DNA from: Lobosporangium transversale
Lineage: Eukaryota; Mortierellomycota; Mortierellomycetes; Mortierellales; Mortierellaceae
Direction: 5' to 3'
Assembly: GCF_002105155.1 (NCBI RefSeq)
Contig: NW_019028999.1
Location: 372,001-436,000 of the forward strand
DNA: 64,000 bases
Positions 46,687-58,600 of this stretch are shown one piece after another. Position numbers and translations under genes: made by a program. A model generated the notes under the pieces. That model was not told where the DNA came from and made no database searches. It saw only the letters and a list, made by a program, of their open reading frames with translations. Each line of letters begins with the position of its first letter. The first letter of the stretch is position 1.

Positions 46687-49600
46687 TAAAAAAGTCAACA
46701 TTCATTTATTACTATTTGTTTATATACATCTATAATAAGGTGTAAATAACTAGCTTGTAACGTACGGCGTCCTACAACGAGAATAATTAAAGTATAGCCA
46801 TGCACATGAACGAAGATACAAAGATGACTCTCTCAACATCAAAAAGCATACCTGAGGTGAAGGTTGTAGAGCTAAATATGCCTATGGTTATAAACAGAAA
46901 AACTTGTGCTGACATTTGCTACTAAGGAGCAATGTACTGGCTATAATGCAGTGCTTGTTGTCAAAATTGATCTGATTCAGATGAGATCGACACCGCCACA
47001 GCGCCGAAAAGCATTTCGCTCAATCCCTAGGACCACCACCATCCTGCCATTATCGGCAATTTCTTCTATAGGCCTTACGCGCATTTTCACTGGTTATCAC
47101 AGCTGTGCAAAGAACAGGTTGGTATTGGTGATAGAGTCAATAATCCCATCTATGACTCTAGAGATACTCAGGTAGCCAGCGAGTGCCTTAGCGCATGGCT
47201 AGGCTTTGTATCTCTTATGAAAGTATATACTTCATCTACAAGGTCTGGGACATGCGTGGGGCACAGAGGATTGTGACCGTACCTATTACACAGGGCTGGC
47301 AAGAGTGAACCAAAGAAGCACAATGATGTTAGACCAAAGAGTTCATTTAGCACAAGGATACCTCTATAAAGGTGTATTATAATTACAACTATTCCTTTCT
47401 TTCGAGGCGATCCAAGCATTGTTATAGCTGTGAGACATACATTGGTAGGTTCAGATGCCTGCTGCGATGGCCTCGGAGAGCTGGAGTATAAGTCACAATG
47501 AAATCATCTGAAAGTTCACAGCCTCTGGTATCCTATTGATTTTTGGAATAAATATTAGAGAAATTAATTTTCTTTTTTGGTGTATGTAATCAAAGCATGC
47601 TATGGAAATGTATATTTGGAATATATCTGTGGTATATTAATTCAACTTTCAAATAAAAGTAAAGACGGGAATTCGTCTTGGCTTCTGCCCAATGATTCAA
47701 ATGTTCTGGTCAAAGAGTTGCTAAATATTTTAATTCCACTCTGAACAATGATACTAATGGTGTCTAAGTTACATCAGTTACTACTTGAGTAACCAAGTTC
47801 CGGATGCGATATGAATGAGGACAGAAATACTTTAGGATGCGGTATAAAGACCCATCGCCAGACAACTAGGTAGGCTGATAGACTGGTTCCTGTCCAAGGA
47901 TTAACAAACAGCAACCACATCCATGCTTTATGTTATTGGGGATATGACATCATGCACGACGAGCTACGATGTTGCCAGGCAGGACCGTCGCTGACGCTGT
48001 CTTCTTCTATCCTGTCATTCCCATGAACGTGTTACTCTCTTTCATCCTTTCATTACTGTCTTTATTGTTCTTCTATTGCTTTAGGCGATGTTGTACATTT
48101 GAACATTCCTTTCTGTCGCAGCACGCATACAAGAAATGAGTCATTCTATAGCTCAGTTTTTTGAAGTAAACTATCATTTATGGCCCGATGATGTCTTTCA
48201 TCCATACTTTCCTCTCCTTTTGCGCCGCCCTTTATGTGAATATTGGTATCTATTGTGTACACTTTGTGATCACCTTTGTGTGGCTTCCAATGTTCTAGTA
48301 AAAAGATTCTTTTGAGTAATCGTCAACAGATGCACCATCGATACCATCGGTGGGTACATTTTGCCTCCTAAAAAAGAGGTGTCAATACCGCAGTGATCAG
48401 GTCACTGCTCCTTTGGTTTGATCTATGCCATATACTTACGTGCCGATGTCATCATGTCATCGGATTTGAGTGCCTGAGTGTTCCTCAGCTCTTTTTCTGA
48501 ATGTGTAACAAATATGCCAAGTTATTTTCAGGTCAGCCAAAAGGGAAAATGGGACAATGTGCACAGATCATACCGTGAGAAGTCAACTATTGCCGCGGCT
48601 CTTTTCGTTTCCGATCCTTCCTCTCTGCTTGATGAAGACTGTTGCTCCTTTCCTTCCTTGTATCTCTCTCTGTTTGAAACGAGTATAGAAGAATGACACA
48701 AATGGATATAAAAAATATAAAAATAAATACGATATACTGATAGTCTTGACCCGAGATGATCCAATCGAGTGTCTTTGTGCTTTCCCCTGTGTTTGCCGTG
48801 TCATGCATTGGCATGTTGAACAAAGCATCCCATCCTTGTGAACCATTTTTTCAATAGAACACTCATGCGGACAATACCCCTCCTCTCTCTTGTGTTGTCT
48901 CCTGGTCCTTTCCTTAGTCTTTTCTCCCACTATCAGCATGCAATAACCTGCCAGTCTTGCAGAATAGCACCCCCTCTTTTTTTTTTATTTATTTATTTCT
49001 TTATTTTTTTATTTCTTTATTTATTTTCTTCTTCTTCCTCCTCCTAATCCCCATTCTTGAGCTTGTTCCTATTCAAATCTACCATTCTGTCTCCTTTTTT
49101 TCAAATAATGCATTTGCTTAATGATCTTTTTATCGAAGTAAAAGCATAATCTAATTCGACCCAAGAACATAAACAATATCTCTCTTTCGCTTGTTCTCAC
49201 TCATGGGACGAAATGTTATGTCACTCTCATATCCTTGGCCTAACCACATCCGCTACTAATGACCAGAGCTCTTTGAACTATAGAAGATCTGGTCCAAAAA
49301 AGACAGCCAGATCTGTATCCATATTCAAAACACAGAATACAGAATAAATGTTTACACAGAGAAATATATTCAGACATCCCATTCAGGCAATCCCTCTTTG
49401 CGGGAAATGTTTGTGTATTTTTATATGTTTACAAAGAGGCTGGAAGTTCAAGTTTTTTTTTTTTTTTTTTTTTTCTTCCCTCCCAACCCCTTTTTGTTTC
49501 TGCAGGCAGAAGCTTGTTATTTTATTCTATGAGCACATCTTTCCTTTCGTATTCACGCGCTTTCTATTGCTGGTAACTTTTCATCTCTCGCAGAGCTTTG

Positions 49601-50637
49601 TACGCTGTATCCAACTAAAGTTTTTTTTTTTTTTTTTTTTTTTTTGGTATTTCAATCCTTGACAGTATTCTCTTCTACCTTCAACTGTCCTTGTCTTTCC
49701 TCTCAGTCTTTCTTCTCGCTCTATTTCCATCTCTTTTTTTTTCTCTTCTCACTTCCTTCATTTTCTTTCTCACACTCTCTATCCTCTCCGTCTCGTGCTT
49801 TTCTACAGTTTTTGTGCTTCGAATACCTAGTTAACAACTGCTCCCCTTCTTGTTAATAAATAATAACTATCCTACTTCACAACATTTTATCTCCACATCA
49901 CCGTTTCTGATAAAGAACTTGAAGGTATATCCTTTACATCCTCATAGCAATGGCTGTTAATCTTGGCTGAGCAGAACACGGACCCTTTGTTCGCACGTTC
50001 CTTTTCATGTGTCCTGTACGACTGTACGACATTCAGAGCAAACCCGACATGAACTACTCCACTTGGAACCCAAATGAAGAATTCCTGTATCTGAATGTAA
50101 CATTCCTCCTTATATTACCCATTTCCTTAAACGAGACAATGTCTGGATAATCGTGGAAATAACCTTCCTGCATATTCACTTTTTTTTTTTTTTTTTTTTT
50201 TTTATAAAAAAAAAACTGTCTTGCAGTCTTTTAGTCTATTTATTTATTTCGCTATGTTTCCTTACTTATCCTTGGCACTTATTTGACATACTATCCATGA
50301 CCAATGGTTAAAAAAAAAAAAAATAAAAAAAAAATAAAAAAAAATAAAGAGGAAAAGAATCAATGATGTTAATTTCTTCGTAAACCTTCCACTTCCTAGC
50401 GATACATCTCGAGAAACGGCTCGGCGCTGTCAGTGGCTACAACTCATTAAGGACGGGAGATAATTATCAGCACAGCCAAAGAGTACATCATTTCTACTTT
50501 CTTCTTTCCTTCTCGTCCCAGCTATCCTCTGTGTTTCCAGAAGGTCACTTGGTGTCATTCTGAATTGTCCTGAAAAAGAAGGTGTCCGCATATTCATACT
50601 CTCACTCTTGTTCAGACACTGCACTCAATACGCAACA
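45837..50637. other. 4.8 kb gene-free stretch
   Basis: No gene is supported. Short open frames on both strands between 46.2 and 47.4 kb match no domain. An AAT trinucleotide repeat lies at 46649-46682 and A/T runs occur near 46521-46544, 49455-49474, 49621-49645, 50179-50204 and 50310-50346. From about 48830 to 49850 the plus strand is pyrimidine-rich. It likely serves as the 3' region of the HSF gene and promoter/5' UTR of the cyclin. Confidence 0.5.
46649..46682 (+). repeat. (AAT)n trinucleotide repeat
   Basis: About eleven AAT units in intergenic DNA. Confidence 0.9.
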
Positions 50638-52268
50638 ATGAACAGCATCGTACGGGTCGATTCTTATCAGGGACTGATGATGAACATGAAGAAGAAGCCC
50701 GCCACAGCGCATTCATCACCCTCAAAAGGGCATCATGCTCCTCGAGCCATCCGTCCTACACTCAACAGTACCACAGTTAATGCACAGCCTGTAGTATCAT
50801 CTCTTGTCAGTAAGGCCATGACAAGCACTCTTGGCTGGACTAAAGACGAAACAGATAACCTGCTTGAGTTAGAATACAAGGAAGAGATCTTTCAATATAT
50901 GAAGCAAATGGAGGTATGCATAGAATGACTTGCTATGAAAGCCATCATGAAAATTTACTGCTCTGGTATTGTCTTCCTTCGCTTCTGGTTGGATATTCCC
51001 TGACCCCATATTCTGCATCAATCACTCCAACTATAGAAAGAGACTATGGCCGTCCCGGAACACATGGACCTTCAGCCTGAGCTGACGTGGGATTTGAGAC
51101 CACTTCTTGTTGATTTCTTAATCGAGATTCATAACCACTTTAGTCTCCAGCCCGAGTCATTATATTTAGCCATGAATATGATGGATCGTTATCTCTCGAA
51201 ACGCGTTGTATACAAAAAACACTATCAACTTGTGGGTATGACCTCACTTTGGATAAGCAGCAAATACGAAGATTCGAAGGAGAGATTGCCATCTGTCTCA
51301 CAGCTATGCAAACTCTGTAGCAACACATACGATGAGGCTGCATTTATTACCATGGAAAGGCATATCCTCAAAACACTCGACTATAGCCTTGGACATCCAA
51401 CAGCCGAAGCTTTCTTGAAGAAGGACCTAGAGATGTCCGGAGAGAATGATCAAAGACTGCAACACGTTGCTCAATTCTTGATGGAACTTACAATGTTCCA
51501 GCGATGCTTCCTGTCATTTGGATCTTCCACTATTGCAGCTAGTGCTCTGTTCCTTGCTCGCAGCATCTGCCGTAAGCAGATTGTGGTAAGATTCCAGGCC
51601 TCTTGCTTTTTAGAAAGGTATTAATGTTATAATGAGATAGTTCTGCTCCTTACCAATAATATTAACTTTTTGATAACAGATGCCAACCGATCCCAACGTG
51701 GTTGCATGCATTCAGCACTTGGACAACAGCCTTACGAATGTCTCTAAAACTGTACATGAAAAGTATTCACGCTCAAGGTTCTCTCAGGCAAGCATTATAG
51801 TCAAGGAGTGGGTCGACAATGGTGGAAGGGCGCTCATCCAACCTATCTCGACGGAGTGCTCTAATCCTTTGTGGACCCTCTCCAACATGTTGTGGCAGCC
51901 TCCATCCCCTATCCCAACCACGTTCCCAACAACCCAAGTAGGCGCCGGGTGCCAGGCTGAACCACAGCCAGCATACAGCAATCCCGGATATGCTGCAGCT
52001 GTCCAACAAACGTATCCACAACAATCACAACAACAACCTAAACAGCAACAATCTGGCCGGCACCACAGCCATTCGATCTCATCATGTCATTCGCAGTACA
52101 TGACTGGCCATCAACAACGTATAAATTCTGGATCAGCGCATCATATGTCCTATGCAGCATTACCACAGCAGCCACAGCCAGCGGTTATCAGTCATCAGAC
52201 TACATATGATATTCGACCAGCAGGGTTAGATTGCGGAGCAAGATGGGTGGATATCAATATGGAGGCAT

Positions 52269-52270
<2 letters not shown>
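50638..52270 (+). CDS. G1-type (Cln/Puc1-like) cyclin
   Basis: Regulatory subunit of a cyclin-dependent kinase. Exons 50638-50913, 51037-51585 and 51680-52270, all phase 0, give about 471 residues. The cyclin box begins near YKEEIFQYMKQME and includes LRPLLVDFLIEIHNHF, YLAMNMMDRYLSKR, LVGMTSLWISSKYED and a second fold with FLMELTMFQRCFLSF and IAASALFLARSICRK. The MRAILVDWL element of B-type cyclins reads LRPLLVDFL here. The C-terminal 150 residues are Gln/Pro/His-rich and disordered. No destruction box of RxxLxx[IVL] type is obvious in the N-terminal 90 residues. The overall shape is closest to fungal G1 cyclins, but a B-type origin cannot be excluded. A T-run follows the stop directly. Confidence 0.82.
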
Positions 52271-52299
<29 letters not shown>

Positions 52300-52975
52300 C
52301 TTCAACGGCGAGCACCATTCCATCGCTATAGCTTTTTTCTTTTTCTTTTCTTTTTCTTTTCTTTTGTTCTTTATTTGATAGCCTACAGATTATACTTGTA
52401 CATTATTTTTGTTTGCATTATGCTTTACTATACCCTAATCATTGTATACTTCCAAACTGATCGACTGCAATTCCCCTTTCAACCTTTATCGTTAACCATT
52501 CCTTACCATTCTATGATCAAATACAAGCAGTAGAATCCGAACCTAATATAACAATAGTTAATAAGCGACTGAGAATGAACGTGATGTAGCTTTTTGATCA
52601 AGTTTTGTCCATACAATGCATAGTTGTCCGGCTTTAGTGTTCGGGCTTCCTAGATTTGAGAAAGCTATTTTTTTGAGGCCAAAGCCAGCTTTATGAAGGC
52701 AACTTTAACTGGAATTGAAAATCATGGTCTCTTTTATACATCCCAGCCAAGACAGGGACTTCTTAATTTCAGCAGCTTTCCTCTTTTGTCACTCGCCAAT
52801 ATTTGTCCTATATTCCTAAGATAGGGTACACAGAGCTTGAGAAGGCTCGTAAAGAGATAAAAGGTTTTCCACTCATATCTTGATCTGCTTGGTATTTATG
52901 TGAAAGTATATTTCTACTTTATAAATTCTAAGGATATCATGATGACCATCTATTCTATATAAAGTCTATGTGTTT
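52271..52975. other. Convergent intergenic stretch
   Basis: 3' regions of the cyclin (plus) and the transporter (minus). It opens with T29 directly after the cyclin stop and is otherwise AT-rich without a gene. Confidence 0.6.
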
Positions 52976-54801
52976 TTATGCTTGGTGTGAAGCCTTGTGC
53001 TTTCCTCCAACTTTGCATTTGAGGTAAACGAATACGACGGCTCCTAGTGCCATAATGCCACCAATAAATCCAATGGTCCCTTTATATGCATGCAGATTAA
53101 CAGGTCCCTGTGCAGTACCATCATCACCGGACGATTCACCGCCACCCAAGCTTGCCAAAATGGCAGCTGCAATCGGTGTTCCTGTAAGAGATCCGAACCC
53201 ATTGACTCCAAAGGTGACTCCAACCAAAATGGTTAGGGACCCCGTTCCAAATTGCTCAGCCAAAACTGGTGCAAGCAACGAAATGAACCCACCGCCCATA
53301 AGGCCATATAGGATGACATAGACGAGCAACACAGGGAGGGTTGTTGCAAACATCCAAATGAGCAGCGTTGTCAATGCACTTGTTGCGACGCAAAATAGCG
53401 TCAAGTTGACGAGCCCGAATCTGTCACCAAAGATTCCGCCAGCAAACCGGCCAAAGAATGATGCACCATTCAGGAACGAGTTGATCATAGCGCCCTGACT
53501 TTGTGAGAGATTATGATCTACAGCATAAGCTAAGTAATGATAATTTAAACTCTCAGTGGATTAGAACTATTGAAGAAAAAAAAAAAAAAAAAAGTCCAAC
53601 AGTTGCAACTTACATGGTAAAAGATTGAGGGGAGCAAAGTATCCAAAAGATGTCAAGAGAACACCAGTGATCATGATTAAAAATGCAGGTCGCCTCATGG
53701 TTTCAATATCCTTCATCGATACATTCACTGCTCGCGCTCCCGTTGCAGAAAACTGTCGGATCAATATCCCAGAAATGACCATTGAACACCAGACAATGAT
53801 CGCCAGAACTCGCAGGCACCATCGATAGCCGATTGAAGCATTTAATTTTTGGATCAGTACAGAGAACACTAGCCCGCCGATCCCAGAGCCTGAAATACCA
53901 ATGCCAGAAGCCATTCCACGACGCTTGACAAACCATTGGGAAGGGGCAGCCAAGATACATGGATTTGCCATTGCGGCACCCAGCTGGAGTTAAAAAAATA
54001 TATAAAATGTAAACACGCGATGAAGATTAAATATTCGATTATCCAATGGTTTTGCAGGAATGGCCTTGATCATCCAAAGGAATATTACTTACGCCATACA
54101 GGAAGCCCTGACTCAGATATAAATGCCAAACCTATTCATTTTATTTTACTTTATTTTAATAATCTGCTTCTTCATGGGAGGAAGCACAAGTCTTCGTGCT
54201 TCTGTATGTTACTTTTTTTTTTTTTTTTTTTTTTTTTTACCTCAGTCGCAAATGATGCTCCGACACATCCTCCAGCAACAAGAATAGATCCTATTAAGAT
54301 CATCTTACGATATCCAATCTTAGCTGCAAATAAAGAGAACACACCCCCAATGATGTACATAGATCCAAAAGCCAATGTGCCGATCCATGAGACTGCAGAC
54401 ACTTGACCTGGAAAAACCTCAGTCTTGTATAGTTGTTGAAAAATGCCCCAGGAAAACATGATTCCTAACATTGAAAAATTATTCAAGAAACAGGCACCCA
54501 CCACAACCCATCCATATCCACCATCAGGCGGCTCTATCCGCGTAATTTCTTTTTCTTTCGTGGATTCCGGTACTATGACCGGTCCAACTGGTACAGTAGC
54601 AGCGATCTCCGATCCATTTGTATGAACAGTCGATGATGATGCGGATAATGCTGTTACTGATGGTTTTGATGACAATGAAGATGGGTGTGTCTGCTGGGTC
54701 TCATGCACGAGCCCTTCTAGTTTGCTACCATTCTGGTCCCCCTGGTGTGGAGATTTTTCATCAACTTCTGTTTTATGAAGAGACGAAGTTATTTCTGACA
54801 T
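52976..54801 (-). CDS. Monocarboxylate-transporter-like MFS permease (SLC16/MCH type)
   Basis: Membrane transporter of the major facilitator superfamily. Minus-strand exons 54241-54801, 54093-54131, 53614-53983 and 52976-53529 keep phase and give about 507 residues. A Ser/Thr-rich cytoplasmic N-terminus (about 90 residues) precedes the family signature PPDGGYGWVVVGACFLNNF at the start of the first helix, which is the hallmark of MCT/SLC16 proteins. Further helices include VSWIGTLAFGSMYIIGGVF, ILIGSILVAGGCVGASF and the C-terminal set GRFAGGIFGDRFG...LLAPVLAEQFG...GTIGFIGGIMALGAVVFVY. The tail is short and basic. Fungal relatives (Mch-type) often do not carry monocarboxylates, so the substrate is open. 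Exon 2 is only 39 bases. Intron 1 has 26 A directly after its donor GT. Confidence 0.88.
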
Positions 54802-55312
54802 GAATAGAAAAAGAAGTGGTAGGGATTATGTGATTAAAAAGATCGCAGGTATTTATATTTTATATTCATGAATAAGGAGAAAGAAAAGAAAAAATGAGAG
54901 GAGAGAGTTGGGAGTTGGAGAGAGAAAGAGAAAGAGAAAGAGAAAGAGAAAGAGCGTGAAGAAGTGAGTGAATGAGTAAAGAGCTCAATGGAGGCAAGAA
55001 TGAGTTACGAGATGCAAACTCATTATAAACCCGAGAAAAAGTTTAAGCATAACATATTTCACATATCACATCAATTTGTTTATTTGAGACGGGGCGGATG
55101 CTTGTTTAACCTCTCTTGAATTGAAAAGGATCCATGTCCTGCAGCACAAACCTAAATATCTCATTTGCCATTTGTTAAAAAAATAAAGCGGCCAACTATG
55201 GATAAAATGGATAAATTCATTTACGGATGAGGGAAAAAAAAAAAAAAAAAAAGTGGATCCTTTGTCGCCATGCTATTCATACATATGAGTAAAGTGCATA
55301 CATATCTTGTTC

Positions 55313-55344
<32 letters not shown>

Positions 55345-55628
55345 TGCCAACAAAGCCTGACGAGCAAGATTTGCGGGGAAGCTGCACATCGAAAAAAAAA
55401 AAAAAAAATTCGCCTTAGGGTAACACACGATATTAGTTCAGTTTAAGATATGCAGCAGGATAGGGCAACAAGCATAGCATGAATAATTAAGCTTTGTTTA
55501 TTATCACAAAGATTCACGAGCAAAAAAAAATTCAAAGTAGAAAGACATTAAAGAAACAAACATATAAAAGAGATTGCAATGCCAAATTAGGGGAGAATCA
55601 TGGTACATGTATGTTTTCGAACTGAGAT
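54802..55628. other. Intergenic; promoter of the transporter with GAGAAA repeat
   Basis: 5' region of the transporter (minus strand) and 3' region of the INPP4-type gene. It holds a (GAGAAA)n repeat at about 54920-54955, which reads as a pyrimidine-rich leader on the coding strand, and A-runs near 55231-55251, 55313-55341 and 55393-55408. No gene is seen. Confidence 0.6.
54920..54955 (-). repeat. (TTTCTC)n leader repeat
   Basis: About five GAGAAA units on the plus strand, 120-155 bases upstream of the transporter start codon; TTTCTC in the sense of the gene. Confidence 0.85.
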
Positions 55629-58600
55629 TCAACTTGCGAATAGACTGGATGTCATGCGTCGTGGAGGGCGATATGCATCAGGAAGGAACTTGAGTTGAAC
55701 CTTATTGAACGCAAACTTGCCTCTCTTGTTCATTACCACCACAGTATGTCTATCATTCGATTTACCCTCACTTGATTCCTCTTCTGCTACCAGTCCGGAC
55801 GCCGTTATTGAAGCTGAAGCACTGCCTGAGCTTGGAGGACTTGGCATCTCTGGTGAGCTGCCAAAGTCCACGCTCCCCTGGCTCTGACGACGAGCGCGAA
55901 TATTCTTTGGTAAAGCATGAGAATCCTTTGCTAACGAGAGCGTGGGTCTTCCCATCTTCAGTACCAAGCCTAAGCCTTGCCCAAGAGATAAGAGATTTTT
56001 TGAAAAGCGTGGCGTAATCTGACTTTGGGGCAAGGCTGCTTGCTGCCGGAAATATATGGATTGCTGGGATGACCATGACGGAATAGATCGATATATAACT
56101 GAAGACGTGGAAGGACTCAATGGCGAAGAACTCTGAGCGTTCGTCTGCCGCTGATGTCGATCATCTGATAGAGTATCAGAAGTGAATGGTCGTCCAAGCG
56201 TGTCCAATCCCAAAGATCGTGCAAGACGGGTAGCCAATTGAGGTTCGTCAAATGGGTCAGGGAAGGAGGTATAATGTTCCTCCTCCACTGGTGTCTCCTG
56301 TTCGTAAGAGGACGCGACTGGAATTTCCGTCGATGTGGAGAGGGCTTCATGTGATTGAGAAGTAAGACGTGACCTCCGAAGGTTGTCATCTGCTGAGTTT
56401 AGTTTTGTATCAAAAGTAACAACTGGAGCCAGTGCTGTACCACCCGAAGACTTGACCAATTTTTGTGGAGGAGGATAATCTAACAATGTCGAAGAGACAA
56501 GTTGGATCGGGTTTGATAGATCATCAGACTCTTCCAAATATGTAGGGATATTGGGTTCTACTAGAACGGCGTTTTCTTCGGATGAATCGACCGAATTGGC
56601 AGTTGCTTCGGGATCAGTCATGCTAGCCACAGATTCGACCACGGCCAGACTTCCTGAATCTGACACGTCTGCACCTGAGAGTAGTGTACGGATAAGAGTG
56701 AGAGCATCAGAGGAGAAGGTAGACTCCTGATTCGCTGCAGCGGTGAAATCAAAAATGGGCGTTAATTGCTGAGGCAATGGTGGCTTAACTGCAGGGATCC
56801 ATACCACACCCTGGGCAAATTCTCCCAGTTTAAGGTTTCTCTCCACGTTTTTGATCCGAACTCCAGTCTCGCTTCTCATAGCATCCAAAATAGCCTTCCA
56901 GTCATCTCTTCCCTGTTGCTCAAGAGCAGTCTGTAGGTCATGACATGCTCTCAAAAGATTTGCTTGTGAGAGAGTAACCGACATGGAAGTTCTATCTTTG
57001 GCACTCTTGCATGACACGATGTGACTAGTTACCCAAAGACATGCGAAAGGTAGCTCTTCATCTAATTCATATATCTGTAGAGAGCAATCGCAGCATTCTA
57101 TCTCCTTTGCGGGCAAGCCATCGCCTCGGGTCCTCTCAAATTCACTCTTGTTTGGTAAGGCAGGTGTAGACTGAAGACTAAGAGATACGTTGATTTGACC
57201 CAATGCGCGTGTTAATGCTTCCGCGCTCTCCAAAACGCTGGTATCTTTCGATCCCTTGAAGTTCAAAAGCTTTGTTGTACCGAATTCCATCATGGATCCA
57301 AATATACCTGAGGCAGAGCCGGACACACTCTGCCCTGAAGTAGAGCTTAATGGGGTATAAAGATCACGCTGTGAGATCCTCAGCGTCTGTGCGCCCACCG
57401 CATCCAACGAAGAGTCAGATGATACACCTAATTGAGGTCTCATTTCATCCAAATGACCCAGTACTGCTTTTTCAAGATGATCCGCAAGCTCAGACACCAA
57501 AGATTCGCCACTCCATATCTCCGATCTGGACGATGGTACTATATCCCAATCTGAACTGAGATTCGTCATCAACGATACCGATGATAGATCAACATTGCTC
57601 TGTGGTGTGCTATAAGGTCCATATGAATGATTTCTAGACTTCATGGAACGCATCTCGTTGCGTCTTTTTGCCACTTGGATCTGTGTATACCATGCATGGT
57701 ATCGTGAAAGGTAAATCTGCATCTGACGGAGACTCTCCTCATTAATGGTTCGCTGAACAGGTGATTTTCGTGTCAGGTTGGAGATGGTCTGCATTTCGTT
57801 AATTCCTTGGGTGAACAGGATTGGCAGCACCTGTATCTTCGTCGTGCCAGCTTGAAGCGAGTCAGGAAGGAGCGAGAACTGACGCGGGTCCAGTCCAAAA
57901 GATAGCGTCCATTTACCTCGCCGTCCAGAGATTTGTACAAGGCTATCGCCAAATTCATCTAGATCTATTTCAGCTGAGGCTCTTGCTATTGTTGGAGGAC
58001 TGTGCGCACTAGTGCATAGCGGTAGCGCATGAAAGCTGATGGTGAGGCACTCGCGTGCATCTGCAACCGCCTGTGCGTAATCTAGCAGCATCCCAAGTTC
58101 GTTGCCTTGAGTAGACAAAAGGCTACTAATTTGAGCAAGCCACCCCAGGTTCATTAGTTGGTCCCAGAAGATATCATTTTGAACTTTAGCTCGAGGCGCA
58201 TTCTCTAATGGATGGCGGGATAAAGGCTTTCGTCGGGAGTTAGTCGCATGCTGTTCTTCCAAGGGCGGTCTTTGAGAAGAATTGTTTGGTTTCGTAGGAT
58301 GCAAGGATGGGCATTGATACTCTGTATCCTTGTTTTTATGTTTATCTGATCTATCGTTCTCTCTGCGTATTTTCACCGCGTCCGCCTCTTCGAAAATAGA
58401 ACCTATCCTTCCTAAGGCACTTGTTGCGTTGCCCTCGCTTGAGCCCTCCTCACCAATCGAGCCCATGTTGCGGCTAGTGGAACGCTGGCATTCAGGTCTA
58501 TGCTGTCGCTGTTGATGTCGCCCGGCCACTTCTAGATTCTGAAGGGCAACAGCCATATTTGTCCACCAATCCTCCAGGAGGGCCAGAAATGAGGTAGTCA

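Noticed and set aside
46253-47419. Short frames on both strands between the HSF-type gene and the cyclin
   Set aside because: No domain, no splice continuity and no composition difference from the surrounding DNA.
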